Part shown: piece after piece, positions 56,169 through 64,000 of the stretch
Layout: each line of letters starts with the position of its first letter
Numbering within the stretch: position 1 is the stretch's first letter
Program-made: the position numbers and the translations under genes
Notes under the pieces: generated by a model
Database searches by the model: none
Told to the model about the DNA's origin: nothing
Seen by the model: the letters and a program-made list of their open reading frames with translations, nothing else
Assembly (NCBI GenBank): GCA_018398585.1
Contig: JAGTTD010000011.1
Coordinates: 11,389,846-11,453,845, forward strand
From: Simmondsia chinensis
Taxonomy: Eukaryota > Streptophyta > Magnoliopsida > Caryophyllales > Simmondsiaceae
Direction of reading: 5' to 3'
DNA: 64,000 nucleotides

Positions 56169-56929
56169 CGAGTATGCTTCTTCTGGTGTCTTGTTGTTTA
56201 AGGCTCCTCCAACAGCTGCGTTTTCCATTGTTTGGGTATTAGGTGCCAAATCATTGTAAAAACTTTGGACTTGCTTCCAAATTGGTAAACAATGGTGTGG
56301 ACATCTTCTTAAAAGCTCTTTATAAGATTCCAACGCTTCATCCGAATTGGTAATGTCATTCCTTATTTTGGCGGATTTGGCGGGTGGAAAATAATTAGCA
56401 AGAAACTTTTGGGCTGAATCCTCCCCTGTGGTGATAGTACCTGGTGGTAATGACATTAACCATGCTTTGGCCTTGTCTCTTAGTAAGAACGAGAATAGTC
56501 TTAAGTGAATGGCATCGTCATTGACGCCACTATGCTTAAATGTATCACATATCTCCAGAAATTTAGTGATATGTCGATTAGGGTCCTCACTAGGTAGACC
56601 CGTAACTGAACAGTCTATTGGATCATTTGGATGATCGTAGGTGTAATTTCAAAATTGTTTGCTTGGATGAGTCGACGTTGGGTGGTAGAGGTGCATCCAC
56701 CAACTGTTGGGACTGCATAATCTTTTAAAGCTTTTTCATCGTCCATATTTTGATTAGCCATTGTTTCAATTCGCTTGGTTTTCTTGATTTGTCGAAGTGT
56801 TCTTTTGATTTCAGGATCTATATGGATAATTTCATTTTCTGGTGGATTTTTCCTATAAAGTACCAAAAACAAGTTAAAAGCAAGATAATAATGATGAGAA
56901 AGCTTCGAAAATACACAAATATAACACAA
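56169..56929 (-). pseudogene. gag: Athila-B gag, N-terminal part
   Basis: The reading from about 56880 has NEIIHIDPEIKRTLRQIKK and ALKDYAVP, then shifts frame near 56615. A capsid part with HITKFLEICDTFKHSGVNDD-like residues follows near 56560, then LPPGTITTGEDSAQKFLANY and LLRRCPHHCLPIWKQVQSF near 56290. It is cut at 56169 by element E and continues at 48058. It matches Athila-A gag at 19266-17400. Confidence 0.84.
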
Positions 56930-57302
56930 AACTTAACAAAAACCAAATTTCTTTTTTTTTTTTTTTGGGGGTGGGGGGGGGGGGGGGGGGGGGGGGGAGG
57001 GGTAGTAATGCTAAAGTTTTCACAAAAAAAAATAAATTCGACTTTCAAGAAACATAAAACTAATTAGAAAACTAACAACAACAATCTAATGCAGAAGTTT
57101 GAAAAAAAAAAAAAATTTATTTTTAGGGGGGACTATACGAATTCTTCGAATAAAAATAACTTTGTAAATCAAACAAAGTGAATGAAACAAATGAGAGAAA
57201 AGGGATTTCCACTTCAAAATTTAACAAAATTTACAAGTTTTAACAAAACTTCAAATTAGTACTAAAACTAGGTGGGATCAATATCACTAAAAAAAAATAA
57301 AA
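56930..57302 (-). other. Athila-B 5' leader with poly-T/poly-G tract
   Basis: Noncoding leader. It holds a T run (56952-56966) followed at once by a G-rich run (56967-57000, one T and one A interrupting). An A run lies near 57100-57115. The 56750-57067 and 56818-57048 frames come from these runs and are not genes. Confidence 0.65.
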
Positions 57303-57323
57303 AATCCCCGGCAACGATGCCAA
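57303..57323 (-). other. Primer-binding site of Athila-B
   Basis: The minus strand reads tttggcatcgttgccgggga directly inside LTR3. It is the best preserved of the Athila sites in the window. Confidence 0.82.
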
Positions 57324-57328
57324 AAACT

Positions 57329-57929
57329 TGATGCGTGGTGTTTGCTTAACTAGTGCACTAAGTCGTATCAAGTAATAAAAAGGTGAGTAGAGTATTTTTT
57401 CCACTAGGATTTTTTATTGAATGAGTATCGAAATTACTAATTTTAATGTTATTTGAAAGACCGAGATTTGAAATTTCAATATGTATAAAATAAATGAAAA
57501 GAACTACAAATTTTTACAGATTTTTTTTTTTATCCAAGGCATCTGATTTCACCTAGTTGCATTAGTATGCCTTTCTGTTCTTGGTATTCAAGTTGTTATT
57601 ACATGTTAATGGTTGAAAATCCTAATTTACTAAATATTTTATCTTAAGCAATACTTAGCCGTTGAAAACCCGAATTTACTAAATATTTTTTCTCAAGCAG
57701 TACTTAGCATACTCTTTTAACTATTAACTCATCAATCTCTTGCATCAATTAAATAAGAAAGCAGTTTTGAAGATTCATGGTTTTCACTTACAACCACACA
57801 AATCCCATTAATCTATCTCTAGCATCCGCTTAATTAGTGGTGTTTAGTACTTTAGCAATCATCATAAATCTCCTCTCGAACTCATTGTAAATCATTACAA
57901 GCTTCGAATGGTGATCAAGCATTCAAAAC
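57329..57929 (-). repeat. LTR3: 5' LTR of Athila-B, first piece
   Basis: Starts tgatgcgtggtg at 57329 (CACGCATCA end on the minus strand) and aligns with LTR1 from 780. A segment around aaccctaatttactaaatatt is duplicated (57615-57640 and 57665-57690). It is cut at 57929 by Reina-3 and continues at 63257. Confidence 0.84.
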
Positions 57930-58341
57930 CGTTATGATTCAAGTTTAATTTTAAATCATAACCTAGGATAAGAGAAGAAATTGAGCTGAGAAGTAGAAGA
58001 AAGAGATGAGAATTAGAGAGAATTAGGGTTTGAGAGCAAGGAATCAAGTTTAACATCCAATGAATCTTATTTACAAGAGAATTATGCTACTTATACTACT
58101 TCTAGATTACTCACAATACAAAGCACTTGGACAACTACTTAACCAACTTAAGAGCTTAGCCACCAAACTTGACCAACTAATTGAATTATTTACTTCTAAC
58201 CAGCACAACCACCCTTCCCGCCTAATTCCAATTCAAACCAAAACAGCAGAATACAACCTGAAACACGAAAACAAAACTTAAGACTCGAAAGACAGACCTG
58301 CTTCAGCCAAGAATAGCCCAGATTTAGCCACAATCATGACA
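57930..58341 (-). repeat. 3' LTR of Reina-3
   Basis: Aligns with 62901-63256, with about 45 additional bases near 58070-58115. The left end is cgttatgattcaag (TG decayed to CG), and the right end is caatcatgaca. Confidence 0.87.
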
Positions 58342-58355
58342 ATACCCTCTCCTTA
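58342..58355 (-). other. Polypurine tract of Reina-3
   Basis: The minus strand reads taaggagagggtat immediately before the 3' LTR. Confidence 0.72.
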
Positions 58356-59067
58356 AGAACATTCTTGCCTCAAGAATGGAAAAAAGGTAATTGGGATTTA
58401 AGGAATTTCCAATCCTCCCAAGTAGCATTCTCGTTTCCCAAGCTGGGCCATTGTATATGAACTTCCCTAGCTTGTACTCCTTGCTATTGCACCATGTGAG
58501 AATCCAAAATTGCTTCTGCTTCTTGCACAATCGGGACTTATACAAAAGTCTATCGAGGAGCTGCAGAACTGGTCGCTCGTATGCTACATGCTTTTTCAGT
58601 AGTGATACGTGGAACATAGGATGAACATATGAATCAGAAGGTAATTCCATCTTGTAAGCAACTCATCCTAATTTCTCTAGTACCTTATACGGTCCAAAGT
58701 AACGAGCACATAGCTTGATTCTTGCGCACTGCCATTGAATATTGCATACAAGGCTACAACTTTGAGAAAACAAAATCACTAACCATAAAAGATTTGTCAG
58801 TTTTTTTCTTATCCACAAAATATTTCATTTTGGATTGAGCTACTTGCAAGTTGTCCTTGAGTTGTTGCACCTATTGTTTCCTTTGCAGTAAGAGATAATT
58901 GACCTCAGTTATATTTGAAGATGCTCCTTGTAACACGAGAGGAGAAGGTGGATCATAACCATACAAAGCCTTGACGGGTGTTATTCCTTAGGATGAATGA
59001 GAATGCGTATTGTACCAAAATTTAGCCAACGACAGCTGTTTATGCCAATTCTTGGGATGAGTAAATG
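58356..59067 (-). pseudogene. pol: Reina-3 integrase tail and chromodomain
   Basis: From the right: a degraded integrase C-terminal part with an LLLQRKQ-like segment near 58890, LPSDSYVHPMFHVSLLKKH near 58640, and, after a frameshift, a chromodomain with IQWPSLGNENATWEDWKFLK near 58470-58400. Tryptophan and acidic positions match the chromodomains of Reina-1 (29440-29580) and Reina-2. Confidence 0.8.
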
Positions 59068-59773
59068 TCATACCCTCAAATATTGAAGACATTGGTTCAC
59101 CCTCTCTGTTTGTCCATCCGTTTGTGGATGGTAAGAAGAGCTCAATGCCAAGGGAGAACGAAGAAATAAGAATAGTTCATGCAAGAAGTTGCTAGAAAAC
59201 AACCTGTCCGTATCTGAAATGATAGATTGGGGTAAACCATAAAGCTTATATATATGATCAAAGAATAACTTTGCAAGTTTCTTAGCTGTAATAGGATGTT
59301 GGAGAGATATGAAATGGCCAAACTTTGTAAAGCGATCCACCACTACCCAAATGATCTCCTTCCCCTTAGATTTGGGTAATCCTTCAATAAAATCCACACT
59401 AACGTGCTGCTTCTTGAATAGGCAAGGGTTGAAGTAACCCTTGATAATGCACATGCTTACTCTTTATTCATTGACTTACAACACATACTTGAATTAGCTC
59501 TATCACATCTTTCTTCATTCCAGGCCAGTGGAAATACTGTCTTAATCTTTCATATGTTTCTTCAATGCTTGAATGGCCTCCCCAAGTAGAATCATGAAAG
59601 GCCAAAATGACCTGTTTCCTTAGATTAGTCTTCCTTCCAATGTAAACCTTCCCTTTTACTCTAACAACTCCACTGCTGATAGTGATTCTAGATTCCTCAG
59701 TTGCAGGTCCTTTGATGCTGCAAGATGTGATGCAATCTCGGGCAAACACATCTTCTTGATAGGACTTGAACAC
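59068..59773 (-). pseudogene. pol: Reina-3 integrase
   Basis: The zinc-binding part (59773-59468) contains LAFHDSTWGGHSSIEETYER and a second Cys pair region ending near VCVVSQ. The core (59454-59068) has HVSVDFIEGLPKSKGKE, IISDTDRLFSSNF and DGQTERVNQC, so all three acidic catalytic residues (Asp, Asp, Glu) are present. A frameshift separates the two parts near 59460. This is the best preserved integrase core in the window. Confidence 0.86.
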
Positions 59774-60999
59774 TTCTTCAATCCAAAAGGGTACAACATG
59801 AGAAATAGTAGCATAAGAAACATTTTCCAGATCCTCCTGCCTCCTAGAAAGAGCAACGGCTGTAGAATTTTCTCTTCCTCTTCAGTATTAATTGCATAGT
59901 TAAAACACAACATCTTCATGAGGCCTTTTCATTGAACTCTTGTGGTGATCTTTTGTTCAAGCAAATATTTAAGGCTTTGATGATTAGTTTTGATTATGAA
60001 ATGATGGCCTTCTAAGTAGTGTCTCCACTTTTGCACTGCCATCAAAATTACATAGTACTTTTTCTCATATATAGAAAATTCTAGATTCCTTGGACTTAAG
60101 GCTTGACTAAGATAAGCCAAGGGCCTCCCATTTTGAGAGAAAACTGCTCCAATTCCCCTGCAGCAAGCAACAGTCTCCAAAACAAACGGCACATTGAAAT
60201 CAGGCATAATAAGAACTAGAGCTAAACTCATAGTTGTCTTCAAACGCTCAAATGTCTCCTCAGCTAATTTAGTCCAAAGAAAGGCTTCTTTCTTAAGTAA
60301 ATCAGTTAGAGGTTTGGCAATTATACCATATCCAGCTATAAACTTACGGTAATAACTAGTCAGACCAAGGAATCCCCTTAGTTGCTTTAGCGTCTTTGGT
60401 ACATGCCACTCTTTCATTGCTTGAATCTTGGATGGGTCAGAGGTTACACCCTCTTCTGATATCACATGGCCCAAATACTCCACTTGAGTCCTAGCAAGCG
60501 AGCATTTGGAGCATTTGACATATAATTTATTCTGCCTCATAGTATTGAACACATGATTAAGATGTGAAAAATGGGCCTCCAAGGAAGAATGGTAAACCAA
60601 AATGTCATTAAAGAACACAAGAACAAACTTTCTTAAGAAGGGCTTGAACACAAAATTCATCAAGGCCTGAAATGCGGCAGGATCATTAGATAACCCAAAC
60701 GACATGACCACAAATTCGTAATGTCCATGGCGTGTTCTGAAAGCAGTCTTGTGAATATCATGGTCATGCACTTTAATTTGATGATATCCTTGCCTTAGAT
60801 GCAACTTGGAGAAATACTTGGATCTGTACAACTCATCTAAGAGATCGTCAATGATTGGAATTGGGAACTTATCCTTGACCGTAAGAGAGTTGAGTTGCCT
60901 GTAATCTATGCACATTCGTGAGGTACCATCCTTCTTCTTAACCAATATCACCGGTGAGGCAAATGAACTATGACCGTGCCTGATAAATTTAGTCTTCAA
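59774..60999 (-). pseudogene. pol: Reina-3 RT and RNase H
   Basis: The 356-residue open frame 60999-59929 covers RT from KTKFIRHGHSSFASPVILV through RNase H to HQSLKYLLEQKITTRVQ. A shifted continuation (59919-59774) carries the end of RNase H and the linker. It is long and uninterrupted, yet three acidic catalytic positions are replaced: the RT motif KLDL is KLHL (Asp to His), the RT box FFDD is FFND (Asp to Asn), and the RNase H onset TDAC is TVAC (Asp to Val). No RT or RNase H activity can be expected. Upstream, about 60999-61400 holds a broken RT N-terminus. Confidence 0.88.
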
Positions 61000-61771
61000 A
61001 AGCTCTTCAACTTGCCGCTCAATTTCAATTTTTTGTGAATGAGGATATTGCAGGGCCGGAGATTTACAGGATCTGAGTCTACTTTCAAGGGTATAGCATG
61101 ATCTAATGCTCTCCTAGGAGGTAGGGATGTTGGTTGCTCAAATAAATCTTCATATTTCTGCAATAGTAATCAATAGCAGGGCTAGAATTCACCTAAGCCT
61201 CAATTGGAGTAGCATCAATAGAGAACAATTGTCCAACCCATTGATAGGACTCCTTATTAAGCACGCCTTGTAATTGTTTACCCCTTATCATATGCTATTG
61301 GCCTTGCTTCAAAATACCCTGCAACTTGACACCTTGACCATTTCTTTCAAAAGATATTGATAGCTAAGAAAAATCAAAGACAAAGGGACTGATTGTCTTC
61401 ATCTAATGAACTCCTAAGACCATGTCACATCCTCCCAACCTCAATACTCTAAAGTCATACTCAAAGCTGTGACTTTGCATCTTCCAACCAAAGTTTCTAC
61501 TCTTGGTTTGTGTTAAAATAGAATTGCCATCTGTTGCCGTTACTGCCAAAGGACTAGTCTTGATCATTTCATGCTCCACTGATCTTACAATCTTCGGATT
61601 CACAAAGCTATGTGTACTCCCACTATGGATTAAGATTAACAAAGGCTTGTGTCCAGCTTTCCCCTTAATCCTTATTGTGTTGTGTGAGCCACTTCCTGTC
61701 AGGGCTTTAACTGAAATTTCCATTTTATCTTCCTTGACTCTCCTTGCATTTCTTCTACCTGACCACCCCAA
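61000..61771 (-). pseudogene. pol: Reina-3 protease and RT N-terminal region
   Basis: The protease frame 61771-61403 reads LLILIHSGSTHSFVNPK, so the catalytic Asp of D-S-G-S-T is His. LRLGGCDMVLGVH marks its end. Between 61402 and 61000 the linker and the RT start (WVGQLFSI-like and RPYKYPHSQ-like pieces) are recognisable in changing frames. Confidence 0.82.
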
Positions 61772-62632
61772 ACTGGCTCTTTCTCCATGTTTTCCTTAAT
61801 TTTATCAGTATCAACCCTAGTGGCTAACATAAGGAGCTTAGGATTAAACTTGTGACAAAAAAAAAAAAATTTATTTGTTGATTACACTTAAAGCGCAACC
61901 TTTGGGCCTTTTTCTCATCTAAACTCATTGGTTTGTTTTGGACTGCAATAGATGACGGCACCACAGGTGTAGCTAGTCTAGACTTTCCACACTGCCCATC
62001 AGAAGCTGTCAATACTGTATTCTTAAACAGCCTCGCTTTTGAGTAGGCTTGAGAAAGTGTAAGAGGACTCATTACTTTGACTACATTTTTGATTCTCGGT
62101 TTGAGGCCAAGCTTGAAACATAATAAGCTTCACTAGCTTCCAGATTTACAGTCATCATTGGAGCTCTTGGATTCTCAAAGCATGTCATATACTCCACTGA
62201 ACTAGCTAGTGTAACCTTGTTAAAGTTATCCACAATATCACCACGATCCTCATCACCATATCTTTCACTTAATTCCTCAACAAATTCAGGCCAAGAGAGG
62301 GATGGATTACTAAGCATTAAGCTATGAATCCACACCTTTTGATCTTCCTTCAAGTATACAACAGCCAGCTTAACTTTCTCAGCTTCCTCCACATGGTAAA
62401 AATGAAAATATATTTCACACCTCCTTATCCATGATTGAGGTTGTATTCTATCAAAGGTCTCAATCTCAGCCTTAGGTTTTCTGTAACTTGAAGTCTTTCC
62501 CAATGCAGCACCTTCTGAATTCATCTCAGAACCTCGTGGCTGCATTATATCAAGAGGTCTCACGTGTTGGCTTGCAGAAGACAGGATGCCAACTCCTAGA
62601 GTTAATGACTGTTGATTGACGTGTTCTTGCAA
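61772..62632 (-). pseudogene. gag: Reina-3 gag
   Basis: The open frame 62632-62081 holds IETFDRIQPQSWIRRCEIYF, LKEDQKVWIHSLMLSNPSLS and ELSERYGDEDRGDIVDNFN, the typical capsid region of this type. After a frameshift, 62072-61824 contains KKAQRLRFKCNQQ, in which the first Cys of the zinc knuckle is Arg, and a T/A run at 61857-61871 destroys the rest of the knuckle. The start is uncertain because the N-terminus near 62640-62820 is also broken. Confidence 0.82.
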
Positions 62633-62885
62633 TCCAGCTATCTGCTATTACATTCCTTCCTTCGATTGAGTTACATTATCAATTGCTAACAACAGCCTAT
62701 CAATCATTTGCTACAACGCATCCATCTTTACATCCTGATTAACATTTGCAGTAGTAGCATTAGCAGCCGGATTAGCGGCTTCAGTCACATTAGGCTACTT
62801 CTTATCACCAACCATCACGATCGAACAACAATGTCAGCCTGATCGAAAATTACAGAATTCAACTTAATCAAAGATGATCAATGCA

Positions 62886-62900
62886 AGCTCTAATACCAAT
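62886..62900 (-). other. Primer-binding site of Reina-3
   Basis: The minus strand reads attggtattagagct just inside the 5' LTR, the same near-match to the initiator-methionine tRNA complement as in Reina-1. Confidence 0.8.
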
Positions 62901-63256
62901 TGTTATGATTCAAGATTAATATTGAATCAGAACCCAGGATAGGTGAAGAAATTGAAATGAGAATTAGAGAGAATTATGGTTTAAGAGGAAGGAATCAAGT
63001 TTAACATTCAATGAATCTGGGTTACTTAGAATACAAAGCACTTAGACAACTACTTAACCAACTTAAGAGTTTAGCCGCCAAACTTGACCAACTAATTGAC
63101 TTATTTACTTCTAACCACCACAGCCACCCCTCCCACCTAATTCCAATTCAAACCAAAACAACACAATACAACTTCAAACATGAAAAAAGAACTTCAGACT
63201 TAAAAGACAGCCCCGCTTCAGCCAAGAACAACCCTGATTTAGCCACAATCACGATA
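62901..63256 (-). repeat. 5' LTR of Reina-3
   Basis: 356 bp from tgttatgattcaag to caatcacgata (last CA decayed to TA). Aligns with 57930-58341. The 63011-63277 frame has a homologue in the other LTR (58060-58281) only because the LTR is repeated. Confidence 0.87.
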
Positions 63257-64000
63257 AAAGCTCATGAAGAACAATAATAAACACTCCAACAACGCAATAA
63301 ACAAACTTTGAATACATCGAAATTAGAAAAGAGCGTATATTACAACTTAACCTATATCGTAGCCTTGGAAAAATACAATTAGTCCATGGTAGACATAAAA
63401 TAAAGAAAAACTAAAATAAATTCATGAACTTTAAAGAAGAAAAGGACAGAAAAGATATTGGAAATGAAAAATCACAAACCAAACTCTCTTCCTTCTCTTC
63501 TTCTCTCTTCCTCGGGGTGTTTCTATATGTTTTTTGCTTTGAATCTTGTTTGACTGATCCATAAAAAACTCCCCTAACACCCCTATTTATAGTTTTTGAG
63601 GGTGGGAAAGCTTGGAATAAAAAAAATACATAAGCTTCATCCTCATTTGATCCCTTTCCTGCCCATCTTCACAAGTTACAACAATTTGCTATCTTTTTTT
63701 TTTTTTCAATTTTCTTCAACTTCCACCCCCAAAATCAGCTTTTGGCATGAATTTAAACTTTTTCATTAATTATTTAAGTAGTTCTTGCACTTGATTTGTC
63801 CAATTAGCTGCCCAAACTTGACATTTGATGTGAGTTGTGGCAACTTGTACGTGTTCTTGCTTCATCCTTGCCTAACCGTGTGGTATTGTGGGTTTTTTTT
63901 TTTACCCTTTTTTGCTTTATTTGGTGCTTCCATTTGTTTATGTTGATGATAAAACCTAGCAAAAAGTAGCATAAAAGGATTGTTTTTGGAAGGAAGTAAC
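63257..64000 (-). repeat. LTR3: 5' LTR of Athila-B, second piece, running off the window
   Basis: Continues the LTR from ctcatgaagaacaata and aligns with LTR1 from about 1360 to 2085 (for example acctagcaa(a/g)aa near 63952). About 100 bp more would be expected before the LTR end. The true right edge of the element is outside the window. Confidence 0.83.

Larger units (their letters stand above)
57930..63256 (-). mobile_element. Reina-3: Ty3-gypsy chromovirus (5.3 kb) inserted in LTR3
   Basis: The LTRs at 57930-58341 and 62901-63256 bound a minus-strand gag-protease-RT-RNase H-integrase-chromodomain remnant. The PBS is at 62886-62900 and the polypurine tract at 58342-58355. The flanking pentamers aaaac (57925-57929) and aaagc (63257-63261) differ at one base and fit a target duplication; joining them restores LTR3 (compare 1350-1370 in LTR1). 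Size and chromodomain fit the Reina type. It is structurally complete but has frameshifts and lost catalytic residues. Confidence 0.9.

Noticed and set aside
56750..57067. 105-residue plus-strand frame with a glycine run
   Set aside because: It is a translation of the poly-G run and antisense gag.
62980..63277. 88-residue plus-strand frame with a homologue at 58060-58281
   Set aside because: Both lie in the LTRs of Reina-3, so the similarity is LTR identity and the reading is antisense to the element.

Overview
The window looks like pericentromeric or otherwise repeat-rich chromosomal DNA from a flowering plant, probably a eudicot. It is AT-rich. I could not support a single intact host gene. 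Almost all of it can be assigned to plant transposable elements of several superfamilies nested in one another: Athila/Tat-type Ty3-gypsy, Reina-type chromovirus Ty3-gypsy, Ty1-copia, a CACTA DNA transposon, a non-autonomous hAT element and SINEs. All protein-coding remnants are broken by stops, frameshifts or deletions. Boundaries were read by eye from LTR pairs, TG...CA ends, primer-binding sites (PBS), polypurine tracts (PPT) and target-site duplications (TSD).

Layout. (1) 1-779: reverse-strand Athila integrase fragment ('Athila-C'), the oldest visible host. (2) 780-22410: 'Athila-A' on the minus strand, with its 3' LTR (LTR1, 780-2188), 3' UTR, integrase and RNase H (to 5316), RT, protease and gag (14561-19266), PBS and 5' LTR (LTR2, 19841-21180). 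A 9.2-kb Ty1-copia element (5322-14560, TSD ctagc) sits in its RNase H domain, and a 1.19-kb hAT element (17692-18879) sits in its gag. (3) LTR2 also acts as the 3' LTR of a second element, 'Athila-B' (21181 to beyond 64000), which has lost RNase H and integrase. Athila-B is split by three later insertions: Reina-1 (22634-45581, TSD caaaa) in RT, element E (48059-56168) in gag, and Reina-3 (57930-63256) in its 5' LTR (LTR3). (4) Reina-1 carries a 2.25-kb solo copia LTR in its RT (25148-27398, TSD cttgg). Its 3' LTR is split by a 15.7-kb CACTA element (29659-45388, TSD tat). (5) The CACTA element has no visible transposase. It holds a plus-strand Athila array with a shared LTR ('Athila-P', 30495 to about 37470), a solo Reina-type LTR (36508-37068, TSD aagtg), a truncated Reina-2 (about 37470-41346) and an array of roughly 195-bp tandem repeats (about 41525-44790) that is interrupted by an unidentified 1.2-kb insertion.

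The most interesting signals are RNA polymerase III-like. Two about 240-bp SINEs (40961-41209 and 53990-54228) have a near complete 5S rRNA-like head joined to a generic plant SINE body and tail; the second has a 16-bp TSD. In addition, the 3' UTRs of three Athila copies carry two or three tandem units of about 100 bp that resemble tRNAs with A-box and B-box motifs. A tRNA-headed SINE lies at about 50034-50215. Other points are the CACTA tandem array, the repeated shared-LTR structure of the Athila elements, an in-frame deletion derivative (element E), a roughly 560-bp imperfect palindrome in the copia leader, and replacement of RT catalytic aspartates in three separate elements.

Working together: nothing suggests a functional operon or pathway. 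The window is a record of successive insertions, up to five levels deep, followed by solo-LTR formation and illegitimate deletion.
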